A stretch of 56,325 nucleotides of DNA from the NCBI GenBank assembly GCA_937892955.1, contig CALBKH010000113.1:1-56325 (forward strand), in the 5' to 3' direction. This stretch comes from an uncultured Alphaproteobacteria bacterium (GTDB lineage: Bacteria; Pseudomonadota; Alphaproteobacteria; Rhizobiales; Ancalomicrobiaceae). The translations under genes and the position numbers were made by a program. Each line of letters opens with the position of its first letter. Position 1 is the first letter of the stretch. The notes under the pieces are model-generated. The model saw only the letters and a list, made by a program, of their open reading frames with translations. It was not told the origin of the DNA and did not search any database. Of the stretch, positions 44,845 to 54,789 are shown piece after piece.

Positions 44845-45846
44845 ATGAGCGAGGCGACCGCGCCGCATCTGCCGGTCCTCCTGCGTCGGGTGATCGAGCG
44901 TCTGGCGCCGAAGCCGGGCGAAACCCACGTCGACGGCACCTTCGGTGCCGGCGGCTACACCCGTGCGATTCTGGCGAGCGGCGCGCGAGTGATCGCCATC
45001 GATCGTGATCCGACGGCGATCGCGGCGGGGCAGGCGCTGGTCGAGGCGTCCGAGGGACGGTTGACCCTGGTGCCCGGCGTCTTCGGCGATCTCGACGAGC
45101 ACGTCGCGGCGCTCGGCATCGACGCGGTCGACGGCGTGGTGCTCGACATCGGCGTTTCCTCGATGCAGCTCGACCGGGCGGAACGCGGCTTCTCCTTCCG
45201 CCTCGACGGGCCGCTCGACATGCGCATGGGCGACGACGGCGAGACCGCGGCGGACGTGGTCAACACGGCGGACGTCGGCATGCTCGCCCGCATCTTCTGG
45301 GCCTATGGCGAGGAGAAGCGCTCGGGTCAGGTGGCGCGCGCCATCGTCGAGGCACGCAAGGAGGCGCCCTTCACCACGACGCGGCAGTTGGCCAAGCTGA
45401 TCGAGGGTGTGATCCGCGCCAAACCACACGAGATCCATCCGGCGACGCGCGTCTTCCAGGCGCTGCGCATCCACGTCAACGACGAACTCGGCGAACTGGT
45501 GCGGGCGCTCGCCGCCGCCGAACGGGTGCTGAAGCCGGGCGGGCGGCTGGTGGTCGTCACCTTCCATTCGCTCGAGGACCGCATCGTCAAGCGCTTCTTC
45601 GCCGATCGTTCGAAGCTCGCGCCGGGCGGCTCGCGCCACGCGCCGATCGCCACGGTGGCGCCGGCGACGTTCGAGCTCCTCACCAGGGGCGTCGACGAGG
45701 CGGACGAGGCGGAGATCGCCGGCAATCCGCGGGCGCGCTCGGCCAAGCTCCGGGCGGCGGTCAGGACGAGTGCGCCGGCGCGGCCGATCGATGCGGAGGC
45801 ACTCGGCCTGCCGCGGGTCGAGACGCGCGGGCGGGGAGGGCGCTGA
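44845..45846 (+). CDS. rsmH: 16S rRNA m4C1402 methyltransferase
   Basis: This 333-residue SAM-dependent methyltransferase (formerly MraW) acts on C1402 of 16S rRNA. Motifs are HLPVLLRRVIERL, VDGTFGAGGYTRAIL (SAM motif I), DIGVSSMQLDRAERGFSF, and VVTFHSLEDRIVKRFF. GGAGGAGGG precedes the ATG at 44845; the longer ORF upstream is not conserved in type. It opens the dcw cluster here, overlapping ftsL by 1 bp. Confidence 0.93.
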   Translation: MSEATAPHLPVLLRRVIERLAPKPGETHVDGTFGAGGYTRAILASGARVIAIDRDPTAIAAGQALVEASEGRLTLVPGVFGDLDEHVAALGIDAVDGVVLDIGVSSMQLDRAERGFSFRLDGPLDMRMGDDGETAADVVNTADVGMLARIFWAYGEEKRSGQVARAIVEARKEAPFTTTRQLAKLIEGVIRAKPHEIHPATRVFQALRIHVNDELGELVRALAAAERVLKPGGRLVVVTFHSLEDRIVKRFFADRSKLAPGGSRHAPIATVAPATFELLTRGVDEADEAEIAGNPRARSAKLRAAVRTSAPARPIDAEALGLPRVETRGRGGR

Positions 45847-46397
45847 TGCTCAGGACCATCAACATCCTGCTGGTCATCCTGATGCTCGTCGGCGCGGCGA
45901 TCGTCTACGATTTCAAATACGAGGCCGAGCGGGCGACCGCGCGGGTGGCGAAGATCAACCGCAAGATCGACGCCGAGCGCGACGTCATCGCCACGCTGAA
46001 GGCGGAGTGGAGCCTGCTCAACCAGCCCAAGCGTCTGCAGGATCTGGTCGAGCGCTACCACTCCTATCTCGAACTCGATCCGCTCGATCCGACCCAGATC
46101 GCGACGATCGACGACATTCCGTTCAAGCCGGCGGTGAGCGGCGATGCGCCGGCCCCGGTGGCGACGCCGACGCCGAAGGGCTCGGTGAAGCTCGCCCAGC
46201 CGGAGAAGGGCGGCGAGAAGAGCGCCGGCATCGGCAAGCTGCTCGATCGTCTGCCCGGCACCCGCAACGACGGACCGGCGACGACCGGCAGCGTGGCGAA
46301 GCCGAAGGCGGCGCCGGCCACCGGCGCGCCGTTGATGTTGGTTCCCAAGATCGTCGTCCCCGTGCCGGCCCAGTCGCCGGCGAAAGCCAACCGGTGA
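45846..46397 (+). CDS. ftsL: Cell division protein FtsL
   Basis: This 183-residue bitopic membrane protein has a short cytosolic N terminus, one TM segment (residues 5-22, NILLVILMLVGAAIVYDF) and a coiled-coil region (24-65, ERATARVAKINRKIDAER). The C-terminal tail is proline/alanine-rich and longer than in enterics, as in other Rhizobiales. It joins FtsB and FtsQ in the divisome. Assignment rests on topology and position between rsmH and ftsI. Confidence 0.85.
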   Translation: MLRTINILLVILMLVGAAIVYDFKYEAERATARVAKINRKIDAERDVIATLKAEWSLLNQPKRLQDLVERYHSYLELDPLDPTQIATIDDIPFKPAVSGDAPAPVATPTPKGSVKLAQPEKGGEKSAGIGKLLDRLPGTRNDGPATTGSVAKPKAAPATGAPLMLVPKIVVPVPAQSPAKANR

Positions 46398-46403
46398 GGT
46401 CTC

Positions 46404-48119
46404 GTGTCCATGAGTGACATCGCCGAGCAGTCCGAAGAGCACGAACACCCGGAAGCGCGGGCGGTGCGCGACCTCTCGGCGTCGCGTCGCCGCATCGTCG
46501 TCGCCGGCCTCACCTTCGCGACGGTCTATTTCGCGGTGGCGATGCGGCTCGTCGATCTCGGCGTCGCCAGCGACGATCATTCCGACGCGCTCGCCTCGGG
46601 CAGCTCGCAGGTCTCCACCGCGCGGCCCGACCTGCTCGATCGCAACGGCGAGGTCCTGGCGACCGACGTGAAGTCGGCCTCGCTCTACGCCGAGCCGAAG
46701 CGCATCCTCGACGTCGACGAGGCGATCGAGGCGCTCGCCACGGTCATCCCCGAGATGCGGCACGACGAGACCATCCGCAAGCGGTTGTCGTCGAAGGCGG
46801 GGTTCGTCTGGCTGAAGCGCGAGGTGACCAAGCAGCAGCGACAGAAGATCTTCCGTCTCGGCATCCCCGGCATCGGCTTCATGGAGGAGAATCGGCGCTT
46901 CTATCCCGGCGCCGGGCTCGCCGGTCACGTCCTCGGCACGGTCAACGTCGACAACCAGGGCATCTCGGGGCTGGAGAAATACGTCGACCACGAGATGGGG
47001 CTCGCCGATCTGCGCGCCACCGGGCTGGTCGTCGATCGCGGCCTCAAGGCGCGGCGGCTGTCGCTCGATCTCAGGGTCCAGCACGTGGTGCGCGACGAGA
47101 TCGCCGACGCGATGCGGCGCTTCCACGCGGTGGCGGCGATCGGCATCGTCCTCGACGCCAAGACCGGCGAAGTGCTGGCGATGTCGTCGCTGCCCGACTT
47201 CGATCCCAACCACCCCGAGCAGGCGCTCGAGAAGCAGAACATGAACCGGGCGACCGCCGGCGTGTTCGAGATGGGGTCGGTGTTCAAGACCTTCAATTCG
47301 GCCTTCGCCCTCGACAGCGGCAGGGTCGGTCTCAACGACAGTTTCGACGCTTCCGCCTCGCTCCACTTCGGCTCGCAGAAGATCTCGGACTTCCACGCCA
47401 AGGGGCGGGTGCTGAGCGTGCCGGAGATCTTCATCTATTCGTCGAACATCGGTTCGGCGCGGATGGCGCTGAAGGTCGGTCCGGAGGCGCAGAGCGCCTT
47501 CTTCGACAAGATCGGTTTCCACAGGAAACTCGACACCGAGCTTCCCGAAGTCGCGGCGCCGCTCTATCCCAAACGCCTTTCGGAGGTCTCCACCGCCACC
47601 CAGGCCTTCGGTCACGGCATCTCGGTGACGCCGATGCACACCGCGGTCGCCGGCGCGGCGGTGGTCAACGGCGGGTTCTTCATCTCGCCGACCTTCTTCA
47701 AGCGGACGCGCGAGGAGGCGGAGAAGATCGCGGTCCGGGTGATCCGGCCGGAGACGAGCGACAAGATGCGCTACCTGTTCCGGCTCAACAACACGCCGGG
47801 ATCGGGTGGCTCCGGCTCGAAGGCGGACGTGCCCGGCTATCTCGTCGGCGGCAAGACCGGAACGGCGGAAAAGCTCGAGAACGGCCGCTATTCGGGCAAC
47901 AAGCGGTTCAACTCGTACCTCTCGGCCTTCCCGATGGACGACCCGCAGTTCGTCGTGCTGGTGGTGCTCGACGAGCCCAAGGCGGAAAAGGACGTCGGCG
48001 CCGCCACCGCGGGCCTCAACACGGCGCCGACGGTCGGCGCCATCATCCGTCGCATCGCGCCCATCCTGGGGGTGATGCCGCGATACGACCAGGGCAAGCC
48101 CACGGTCGCTTCCAACTGA
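46404..48119 (+). CDS. ftsI: Septal peptidoglycan transpeptidase FtsI (PBP3)
   Basis: This 571-residue class B penicillin-binding protein has an N-terminal TM segment (about 31-50), a pedestal domain beginning RPDLLDRNGEVLAT, and a transpeptidase domain with SVFK (S292 nucleophile, K295), SSN (346-348) and KTGT in GGKTGTAEK. It crosslinks septal peptidoglycan in the FtsW-FtsI complex. GTG 46404 has a better-spaced GAGG than ATG 46410, so the start may be either. Confidence 0.93.
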   Translation: MSMSDIAEQSEEHEHPEARAVRDLSASRRRIVVAGLTFATVYFAVAMRLVDLGVASDDHSDALASGSSQVSTARPDLLDRNGEVLATDVKSASLYAEPKRILDVDEAIEALATVIPEMRHDETIRKRLSSKAGFVWLKREVTKQQRQKIFRLGIPGIGFMEENRRFYPGAGLAGHVLGTVNVDNQGISGLEKYVDHEMGLADLRATGLVVDRGLKARRLSLDLRVQHVVRDEIADAMRRFHAVAAIGIVLDAKTGEVLAMSSLPDFDPNHPEQALEKQNMNRATAGVFEMGSVFKTFNSAFALDSGRVGLNDSFDASASLHFGSQKISDFHAKGRVLSVPEIFIYSSNIGSARMALKVGPEAQSAFFDKIGFHRKLDTELPEVAAPLYPKRLSEVSTATQAFGHGISVTPMHTAVAGAAVVNGGFFISPTFFKRTREEAEKIAVRVIRPETSDKMRYLFRLNNTPGSGGSGSKADVPGYLVGGKTGTAEKLENGRYSGNKRFNSYLSAFPMDDPQFVVLVVLDEPKAEKDVGAATAGLNTAPTVGAIIRRIAPILGVMPRYDQGKPTVASN

Positions 48120-48171
48120 ACTCGTCCGCCGGCCGCGGCCGCGACGGACGGGATGAACGGGGTTCTGGTTC

Positions 48172-49653
48172 ATGCGCCTCAGGGAACTCACCCGAGGGAT
48201 CGTCGCGGAGATCGGGGGCGCGGACCCCGAGGTCGTCGGCGTCACCGCCGCGGACCCCGAGGTCGTCGGCGTCACCGCCGACAGCCGCAAGGTCCGGCCG
48301 GGGTTCCTGTTCGCGGCGCTCGCCGGGACGAAGGCCGACGGCGCGACCTATGCGGCGCAGGCCGTGGACAAGGGCGCCGTGGCGATCCTCGCCGGTCGCG
48401 ACGCGAAACTCGGCGACGTCGGCGTGCCGGTCGTCACCACGGACGATCCGCGCCGGGCGCTGGCGCTGGTCGCGGCGCGCGTCTTCGCCGACCAACCGGC
48501 GACCATCGTCGCGGTGACCGGAACCTCGGGCAAGACCTCGGTTGCCGCCTTCGTCCGCCAGATCTGGGCACACCAGGGGCTCGCCGCGGCGTCGATCGGC
48601 ACCATCGGCATCGTCAAACCGGACGGCGCCGCCTACGGTTCGCTGACCACGCCCGACCCGGTCGATCTGGCCCGCGATCTCGCCATGCTGGCGCACGAGG
48701 GCGTCACCCACGTGGCGCTGGAGGCGTCGTCGCACGGGCTCGACCAGCACCGGCTCGACGGCGTCCGCGTCGCCGCCGGGGCCTTCACCAATCTGTCGCG
48801 CGACCACCTCGACTACCACCCGACGGTCGAACACTATTTCGATTCCAAGATGCGCCTGTTCGAGGATCTGGTTCCCGTCGGTGGGCCGGTGGTCGTCGAG
48901 ATGGACACCGCCGACGGCCTACGGGCGGCGGAACGGGCGCGCGCCGCGAGGCGGCGGGTGTTCGAGGTGGGGCGCAACGGCGCCGACCTGCGGCTCGTCG
49001 GGGTCGAAGCCGAAGCCGGCAGGCAGGTGCTGACCGTCGAAGCGGCGGGGGCGACCCACACCGTCCGATTGCCGCTCCTCGGCACCTTCCAGGTCTCCAA
49101 CGCGCTGGTCGCGAGCGGCCTCGCCATCGTCACCGGCCTGCCGGTCGAGGCGGCGCTCGCGGCGCTCGACCATCTCGAGGGTGCGCCGGGACGGCTCGAT
49201 CTCGTCGGGGCGACGGCGGCGGGGGCGCCGGCCTTCGTCGACTACGCCCACAAGCCCGATGCGCTGGAGAAGGTGCTCGAGGCGTTGCGCCCCTATACCG
49301 AGCGGCGGCTGATCGTCGTCTTCGGCTGCGGCGGCGACCGTGATCCGGGCAAGCGGCCGATCATGGGCGAGATCGCCACCCGGCTCGCCGACGTGGCGAT
49401 CGTCACCGACGACAATCCGCGTTCGGAAGATCCGGCGGAGATCCGCCGGCGGATCCTCGCGGCGGCGCCGGGCGCGATCGAGATCGGCGATCGTGGTCGG
49501 GCGATCCGGGAAGCGGTGGCGATGCTCGAAGCGGGGGACGTGTTGGTCGTCGCCGGCAAAGGCCATGAAACGGGCCAGATCGTCGGCAAGACGACGTTGC
49601 CCTTCTCGGACCACGACTCCGTGGCCGCCGCCCTCGAGGATCTTCGCCGATGA
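48172..49653 (+). CDS. murE: UDP-MurNAc-tripeptide synthetase (meso-DAP-adding)
   Basis: This 493-residue Mur ligase adds meso-diaminopimelate to UDP-MurNAc-L-Ala-D-Glu. Visible are the N-terminal GVTADSRKVRPG, the P-loop VTGTSGKTS, EASSHGL, and DNPRSEDP, whose DNPR motif marks meso-DAP specificity. A perfect tandem duplication puts ADPEVVGVTA twice in the N-terminal domain. It overlaps murF by 4 bp. Confidence 0.93.
   Translation: MRLRELTRGIVAEIGGADPEVVGVTAADPEVVGVTADSRKVRPGFLFAALAGTKADGATYAAQAVDKGAVAILAGRDAKLGDVGVPVVTTDDPRRALALVAARVFADQPATIVAVTGTSGKTSVAAFVRQIWAHQGLAAASIGTIGIVKPDGAAYGSLTTPDPVDLARDLAMLAHEGVTHVALEASSHGLDQHRLDGVRVAAGAFTNLSRDHLDYHPTVEHYFDSKMRLFEDLVPVGGPVVVEMDTADGLRAAERARAARRRVFEVGRNGADLRLVGVEAEAGRQVLTVEAAGATHTVRLPLLGTFQVSNALVASGLAIVTGLPVEAALAALDHLEGAPGRLDLVGATAAGAPAFVDYAHKPDALEKVLEALRPYTERRLIVVFGCGGDRDPGKRPIMGEIATRLADVAIVTDDNPRSEDPAEIRRRILAAAPGAIEIGDRGRAIREAVAMLEAGDVLVVAGKGHETGQIVGKTTLPFSDHDSVAAALEDLRR
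48220..48280 (+). repeat. Perfect 30-bp tandem duplication in murE
   Basis: The 30-bp unit at 48220-48249 is repeated without mismatch at 48250-48279, in frame, adding ten residues (ADPEVVGVTA) just before the conserved GVT-DSR substrate-binding motif. The absence of third-position differences indicates a recent event or slippage. Confidence 0.95.
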
Positions 49654-51080
49654 CCGCCCCGCTCTGGACCCTCGCCGATCTCGTCGCCGCCACGGCCGGA
49701 CGGGTCGTCGGTTCGCCCGGCGCGGCGATCACCGGCATCTCGATCGACAGCCGGACGATCGGCGACGGCGAGGCGTTCTTCGCCATCGTCGGCGACGCCC
49801 GCGACGGCCACGACTTCGTCGAGGTGGCGTTGCAGCGCGGCGCGAGCCTCTGCGTCGTCTCCGAGGCGAAGCTCGGGGCGTTGCCGGCGGACGGCCGTTT
49901 CGTGGTGGTCGACGACGTGTTCGAGGCGCTGCGCCGGCTCGCCCGGGCGGCGCGGGCGCGGACCTCGGCGCGCATCGTCGCGGTGACCGGCTCGGTCGGC
50001 AAGACCTCGACCAAGGAGGCGCTGCGCCATGTGCTCGCGGCCCAGGGCAAGACCCACGCGTCGGTCGCCTCCTACAACAATCATTGGGGCGTGCCGCTCA
50101 CCCTCGCCCGGATGCCGGCCGATTGCGCCTACGGCATCTTCGAGATCGGCATGAACCACGCCGGCGAGATCACGCCGCTCACCGCCATGGTGCGGCCGCA
50201 CGTCGCCGTGGTGACCACCGTGGCGCCGGTGCATCTCGAGTTCTTTCGCGACGTCGAGGCGATCGCCGAGGCGAAGGCGGAGATCTTCTCCGGCCTCGAG
50301 CCCGAGGGTGCGGCGGTCGTCGACGGCGACGTGCCGCAAGCCGGGATCCTGGTCGATGCGGCGCGCGCCGAGGGGGCCCGCGTCGTCCGCTTCGGCATCG
50401 GCGAGGGGTTCGAGGCGCATCTCGAACGCGCCTCGCTGCAGGCCGACAATTCCACCGTGATGGCGACGGTCCTCGGCGAGGCGATCACCTACAAGATCGG
50501 CGCACCGGGCATGCACGTCGTGAAGAATTCGCTGGCGGTGCTGGCCTCGGCGGCGCTCGCCGGCGCCGACCTCGCTCTGGCCGGTCTGGCGCTCGGCGAC
50601 ATGGCGCCGCCCAAAGGGCGCGGTGAACGTCACACGCTGCATCTCGGACACGGCGAGGCGGTGCTGATCGACGAGAGCTACAACGCCAATCCGGCGTCGA
50701 TGCGCGCGGCGATCGACCTGCTCGCCCACACGCCGGTGGGGCTCGAAGGCCGGCGCATCGCGGTGCTCGGCGACATGCTGGAACTGGGGACGCAGGGCGA
50801 GGCACTGCACGCCGGTCTCGCCGAGGCGCTGCGAGCGGCGCGGGTCGACCGCGTCTTCCTCGCCGGTCCGCTGATGCACGCGTTGTGGCGCGCCCTGCCG
50901 ACCGACCTTCAGGGCGCCTGGACGCCGACCGCCGCCGAGCTCGAGCCGAAACTCGTCGCGGCGATCCGCCCGGGCGACGCGCTGATGGTCAAGGGATCGA
51001 ACGGCAGCCGCATGGGACCGGTGGTCGAGACCCTGAAGTCCCGTTTTTCCTCCACCCGCGCCCTCGCGGAAGACGCCTGA
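49650..51080 (+). CDS. murF: UDP-MurNAc-tripeptide D-Ala-D-Ala ligase
   Basis: This 476-residue cytosolic Mur ligase adds D-Ala-D-Ala to complete the pentapeptide. Motifs: GISIDSRTIGDGEAFFA, P-loop VTGSVGKTSTKE, NNHWGVPLTLARMP, EIGMNHAGEI, and DESYNANPASMRAA. The ATG overlaps the murE stop (ATGA). Confidence 0.93.
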   Translation: MTAPLWTLADLVAATAGRVVGSPGAAITGISIDSRTIGDGEAFFAIVGDARDGHDFVEVALQRGASLCVVSEAKLGALPADGRFVVVDDVFEALRRLARAARARTSARIVAVTGSVGKTSTKEALRHVLAAQGKTHASVASYNNHWGVPLTLARMPADCAYGIFEIGMNHAGEITPLTAMVRPHVAVVTTVAPVHLEFFRDVEAIAEAKAEIFSGLEPEGAAVVDGDVPQAGILVDAARAEGARVVRFGIGEGFEAHLERASLQADNSTVMATVLGEAITYKIGAPGMHVVKNSLAVLASAALAGADLALAGLALGDMAPPKGRGERHTLHLGHGEAVLIDESYNANPASMRAAIDLLAHTPVGLEGRRIAVLGDMLELGTQGEALHAGLAEALRAARVDRVFLAGPLMHALWRALPTDLQGAWTPTAAELEPKLVAAIRPGDALMVKGSNGSRMGPVVETLKSRFSSTRALAEDA

Positions 51081-51095
51081 CGGAGAGGCCGACCG

Positions 51096-52181
51096 ATGCT
51101 CTACGTTCTCGGGGAACTCTCCGACCGGTTCATTCTCTTCAATCTCTTCCGTTATCAGAGCTTCCGAACCGGCGGGGCGATCCTGACGGCGCTCCTCTTC
51201 GTCTTCATGTTCGGGCCGGCGATCATCGCCACGCTCAAGGTCAAGCAGGGCAAGGGCCAGCCGATCCGCGAGGACGGGCCGGCCTCGCATCTCCTGACCA
51301 AGAAGGGCACGCCCACCATGGGCGGGCTGATGATCCTGTCGGGCTTCCTGTTCTCGACGCTGTTGTGGGCCAACCTCTCCAACATCTACGTGTTGGCGGT
51401 GACCGCGGTGACGCTCGGCTTCGGCGCCATCGGCTTCTGGGACGACTATCTCAAGGTCACCAAACAGAGCCACAAGGGCTTCTCGGGCAAGCAGCGTCTG
51501 GCGCTCGAATTCATCATCGCCGGCATCGCCGTGTCGGTGATGGTGTGGATGGCCCGCGGCGCGCACCCGACGGCGGTCGCCTTTCCTTTCTTCAAGGACT
51601 TCTTCATCGACCTCGGCTGGTTCTTCATCGTCTTCGGCGCCTTCGTCGTGGTTTCCTTCGGCAATGCGGTGAACCTCACCGACGGGCTCGACGGCCTCGC
51701 CATCGTGCCGGTGATGATCGCGGCGGCGACCTTCGCGGCGATCGCCTATCTCACCGGCCGCGTCGACTATTCCGCCTATCTCGGCATCAACCACGTGCCC
51801 GGTGCCGGTGAACTCTCCGTGGTGCTCGGCGCCGTGGTCGGGGCGGGGCTCGGCTTCCTGTGGTTCAACGCGCCGCCGGCGGCGATCTTCATGGGCGACA
51901 CCGGTTCGCTGGCGCTCGGCGGCCTGCTCGGGTCGGTCGCGGTGGCGGTCAAGCACGAGATCGTGCTCGGCATCGTCGGCGGTCTCTTCGTGCTCGAGGC
52001 GATGTCGGTGATCATCCAGGTGGCGAGCTTCAAGCTCACCGGCAAGCGCGTCTTCAAGATGGCGCCGATCCACCACCACTTCGAACAGCTAGGTTGGAAG
52101 GAGCCGCAGGTCGTCATCCGCTTCTGGATCATCGCCGTCGTCCTCGCCCTGATCGGGCTGGCGACGCTGAAGTTGAGGTGA
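51096..52181 (+). CDS. mraY: Phospho-N-acetylmuramoyl-pentapeptide transferase
   Basis: This 361-residue ten-TM membrane enzyme makes lipid I by moving phospho-MurNAc-pentapeptide onto undecaprenyl phosphate. Motifs: KKGTPTMGG, IGFWDDYLKV, NLTDGLDGLA (catalytic Asp region), FMGDTGSLALGG and MAPIHHHFE. It starts 15 bp after murF. Confidence 0.95.
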   Translation: MLYVLGELSDRFILFNLFRYQSFRTGGAILTALLFVFMFGPAIIATLKVKQGKGQPIREDGPASHLLTKKGTPTMGGLMILSGFLFSTLLWANLSNIYVLAVTAVTLGFGAIGFWDDYLKVTKQSHKGFSGKQRLALEFIIAGIAVSVMVWMARGAHPTAVAFPFFKDFFIDLGWFFIVFGAFVVVSFGNAVNLTDGLDGLAIVPVMIAAATFAAIAYLTGRVDYSAYLGINHVPGAGELSVVLGAVVGAGLGFLWFNAPPAAIFMGDTGSLALGGLLGSVAVAVKHEIVLGIVGGLFVLEAMSVIIQVASFKLTGKRVFKMAPIHHHFEQLGWKEPQVVIRFWIIAVVLALIGLATLKLR

Positions 52182-52185
52182 GGCG

Positions 52186-53580
52186 ATGATCGCGGTCGAC
52201 ATCTTCGAGGATCGCGCCGTGGCGCTGTTCGGGCTCGGCGGCTCCGGTCTCGCCACGGCCGAAGCGCTCGCCGCCGGCGGTGCGCATCTGCGCGTGTGGG
52301 ACGATGCCGAAGGGCCGCGAGCCGAGGCGGCGAAGCGCGGCCTCGAGGTGGTGTCGCTCGCCGAGATCACCTGGCGTGAGGTCGAGGCGCTGGTGTTGGC
52401 GCCGGGTGTGCCGCTCACCCATCCCGAGCCGCATTGGACGGTACGGATGGCGCGCTCGGCCTACGTGCCGATCATCGGCGACGTCGAACTCTTCGCCCGC
52501 CAGCGGCGTCGTGCCTCACCGACCGCGCCCTTCGTGGCGATCACCGGCACCAACGGCAAGTCGACGACGACGGCGCTGATCGATCATCTCCTGCGCTCGG
52601 CCGGGCGCGACAGCCAGATGGGCGGCAACATCGGCCGGGCGGTGCTGTCGCTCGACCCGCTCGGTTCGGAGCGCACCTATGTGGTCGAGTGTTCGTCGTT
52701 CCAGATCGATCTGGCGCCGAGCCTCGATCCGACGGTCGGCATCCTGACCAACCTCTCCGAGGACCACCTCGATCGCCACGGCACCATGGCGAACTACGCG
52801 GCCATCAAGGAGCGGCTGGTCGAGGCGGCGGGAACGGCGGTGATCGGCGTCGACGATCCGCTGTCGGCGGAGATCGCGAACCGCATCGAGGCGGAGAGCC
52901 ACGTCGTCGTCCGCATCTCGGCGACGCGCGAGCTCGCCGACGGCGTCTTCGCGCGCGGCACGACGATCGTCGAGGCGAAGGCGGGCGTGGAGACGATCAT
53001 CGCCGACCTCGCCGGTATCGGCTCGTTGCGCGGCCGCCACAACGCTCAGAACGCCTGCGCCGCGGTGGCGGCCTGCCGGTCGCTCGGTCTGCCCCCGGAC
53101 GCGATCGCGGCGGGTCTCGCCACCTTCCCCGGCCTCGCCCATCGCATGGAGCAGGTCGGCCGCAAGGGGCGGGTACTGTTCGTCAACGACTCCAAGGCGA
53201 CCAACGCCGATTCCACCGCCCAGGCGCTGGCCAGTTTCGAGCGCATCTACTGGATCGCCGGCGGCAAGCCGAAGTCGGGCGGCATCACCTCGCTCGACGG
53301 CTTCTTCGACCGCATCGCCAAGGCCTATCTGATCGGGGCGGCGAGCGACGAGTTCGCCGCGACGCTGGAGGGCCGCGTGCCCTTCGAGCGCGCCGGCACG
53401 ATCGAGCGGGCGCTCGAACTCGCGGCGGCGGATGCGGCGGCCGACGGGGCGGGGGAGCCGGTGGTGCTCCTGTCGCCGGCCTGCGCGTCCTACGACCAGT
53501 TCAAGAACTTCGAGGTCAGGGGCGATCACTTCCGTACCCTGGTGAGGGCGATCCCGGGACTCGAAAGGGTGGGGCCATGA
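52186..53580 (+). CDS. murD: UDP-MurNAc-L-alanine D-glutamate ligase
   Basis: This 464-residue Mur ligase adds D-glutamate. It has an N-terminal Rossmann-like LFGLGGSGLATAEAL, P-loop ITGTNGKSTTTAL, VVECSSFQID, NLSEDHLDRHG, and RPHRME-like LAHRMEQVG with NDSKATNADST. It starts 4 bp after mraY and overlaps ftsW by 4 bp. Confidence 0.94.
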   Translation: MIAVDIFEDRAVALFGLGGSGLATAEALAAGGAHLRVWDDAEGPRAEAAKRGLEVVSLAEITWREVEALVLAPGVPLTHPEPHWTVRMARSAYVPIIGDVELFARQRRRASPTAPFVAITGTNGKSTTTALIDHLLRSAGRDSQMGGNIGRAVLSLDPLGSERTYVVECSSFQIDLAPSLDPTVGILTNLSEDHLDRHGTMANYAAIKERLVEAAGTAVIGVDDPLSAEIANRIEAESHVVVRISATRELADGVFARGTTIVEAKAGVETIIADLAGIGSLRGRHNAQNACAAVAACRSLGLPPDAIAAGLATFPGLAHRMEQVGRKGRVLFVNDSKATNADSTAQALASFERIYWIAGGKPKSGGITSLDGFFDRIAKAYLIGAASDEFAATLEGRVPFERAGTIERALELAAADAAADGAGEPVVLLSPACASYDQFKNFEVRGDHFRTLVRAIPGLERVGP

Positions 53581-54782
53581 ACCGTACCGATCGTTCTCTC
53601 TTCGCATCCTGGTGGTGGACGGTCGACCGGACGCTGATCGCCGCTGCGGTGGTGCTGATGGTCGCCGGGGTGGTCTTCTCCTTCGCCGCCTCGCCGGTGG
53701 TGGCCGAGCGCATCGGCGCCTCCGACAGCTTCCACTTCGTCAAGCGCCACACAGCCTTCTTCGTGCTGGCCCTGCCGGTGCTGTTCGGCGTCTCGTTCCT
53801 CACGCCGCGCGGGATCCGCCGGGCGGCGCTCCTCGTCTTCGCCGCGTCACTGGTGATGCTGGTGGCGGTGCTGTTCTTCGGCCAGGAGGTCAAGGGCGCG
53901 CGGCGCTGGATCAATCTCCTCGGCGTCTCGGTGCAGCCGTCGGAGTTCGTCAAGCCGGCCTTCGTCATCCTGGCGGCGTGGTTCTTCGCGGAGAACCAGA
54001 CGCGGCGGGATCTCAACGTTCCCGGCAACGCGCTCGCCATCCTGCTGTTCATCGTCGTCGCGGCGCTGCTCGTCGCCCAGCCGGACATCGGCCAGACGAT
54101 CCTCGCCTCGGCGGCATGGGTCGCGGTGTTCTTCGTCGCCGGCATGTCGCTGTGGTGGATCGTCGGCCTCGGCGGCGCCGGTGTCGTCGGCGTGTGGGCG
54201 GCCTACACCTTCGTGCCGCACGTCCACGCCCGCATCAATCGCTTCTTCGACAAGCAGGGCTCGGCCAAGGGCGGCCACATGACCGCCGACGGCTATCAGG
54301 CGCAGCAGGCGCACGACAGCTTCCTCAACGGCGGCTGGTTCGGCCGCGGCCCGGGCGAGGGCACGGTGAAGCGCCTGCTTCCCGACAGCCACACCGACTA
54401 CATCTTCGCCGTCATCGGCGAGGAATACGGGCTGATCATGTGCGCCCTGGTGGTGGCGATCTTCGCCTGGATCGTCTTCCGCGGCCTCTCGCACGCCATG
54501 CGCGAGGACGAGCCCTTCATCCGCTATGCCGTGGTCGGCCTCGTCGTGCTGATCGGCGTGCAGTCGGGCATCAACGTCGCGGTGAACCTGCAGCTGATGC
54601 CGGCCAAGGGCATGACGCTGCCGTTCATCTCCTACGGCGGCTCGTCGCTGATCGCCACGGCGTTCGAGATGGGTTGCCTCTTGGCGCTGACCCGCCGTCG
54701 GCCGCAGGCGACGCGCTTCGCCGCGCCGATCCGGTTGGAGGCGATGGAGAGCGGCATCGGAGCGACGCCGCACGCGGTCTGA
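53577..54782 (+). CDS. ftsW: Septal peptidoglycan polymerase FtsW
   Basis: This 401-residue SEDS glycosyltransferase has about ten TM segments and polymerises lipid II at the septum with FtsI. Typical stretches are GARRWINLLGVSVQPSEFVKPAFV, QPDIGQT, and SYGGSSLIATAFEMG near the C terminus. Periplasmic loop 4 carries SFLNGGWFGRGPGEG. The ATG at 53577 overlaps the murD stop. Confidence 0.94.
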   Translation: MNRTDRSLFASWWWTVDRTLIAAAVVLMVAGVVFSFAASPVVAERIGASDSFHFVKRHTAFFVLALPVLFGVSFLTPRGIRRAALLVFAASLVMLVAVLFFGQEVKGARRWINLLGVSVQPSEFVKPAFVILAAWFFAENQTRRDLNVPGNALAILLFIVVAALLVAQPDIGQTILASAAWVAVFFVAGMSLWWIVGLGGAGVVGVWAAYTFVPHVHARINRFFDKQGSAKGGHMTADGYQAQQAHDSFLNGGWFGRGPGEGTVKRLLPDSHTDYIFAVIGEEYGLIMCALVVAIFAWIVFRGLSHAMREDEPFIRYAVVGLVVLIGVQSGINVAVNLQLMPAKGMTLPFISYGGSSLIATAFEMGCLLALTRRRPQATRFAAPIRLEAMESGIGATPHAV

Positions 54783-54789
54783 TACCGGG

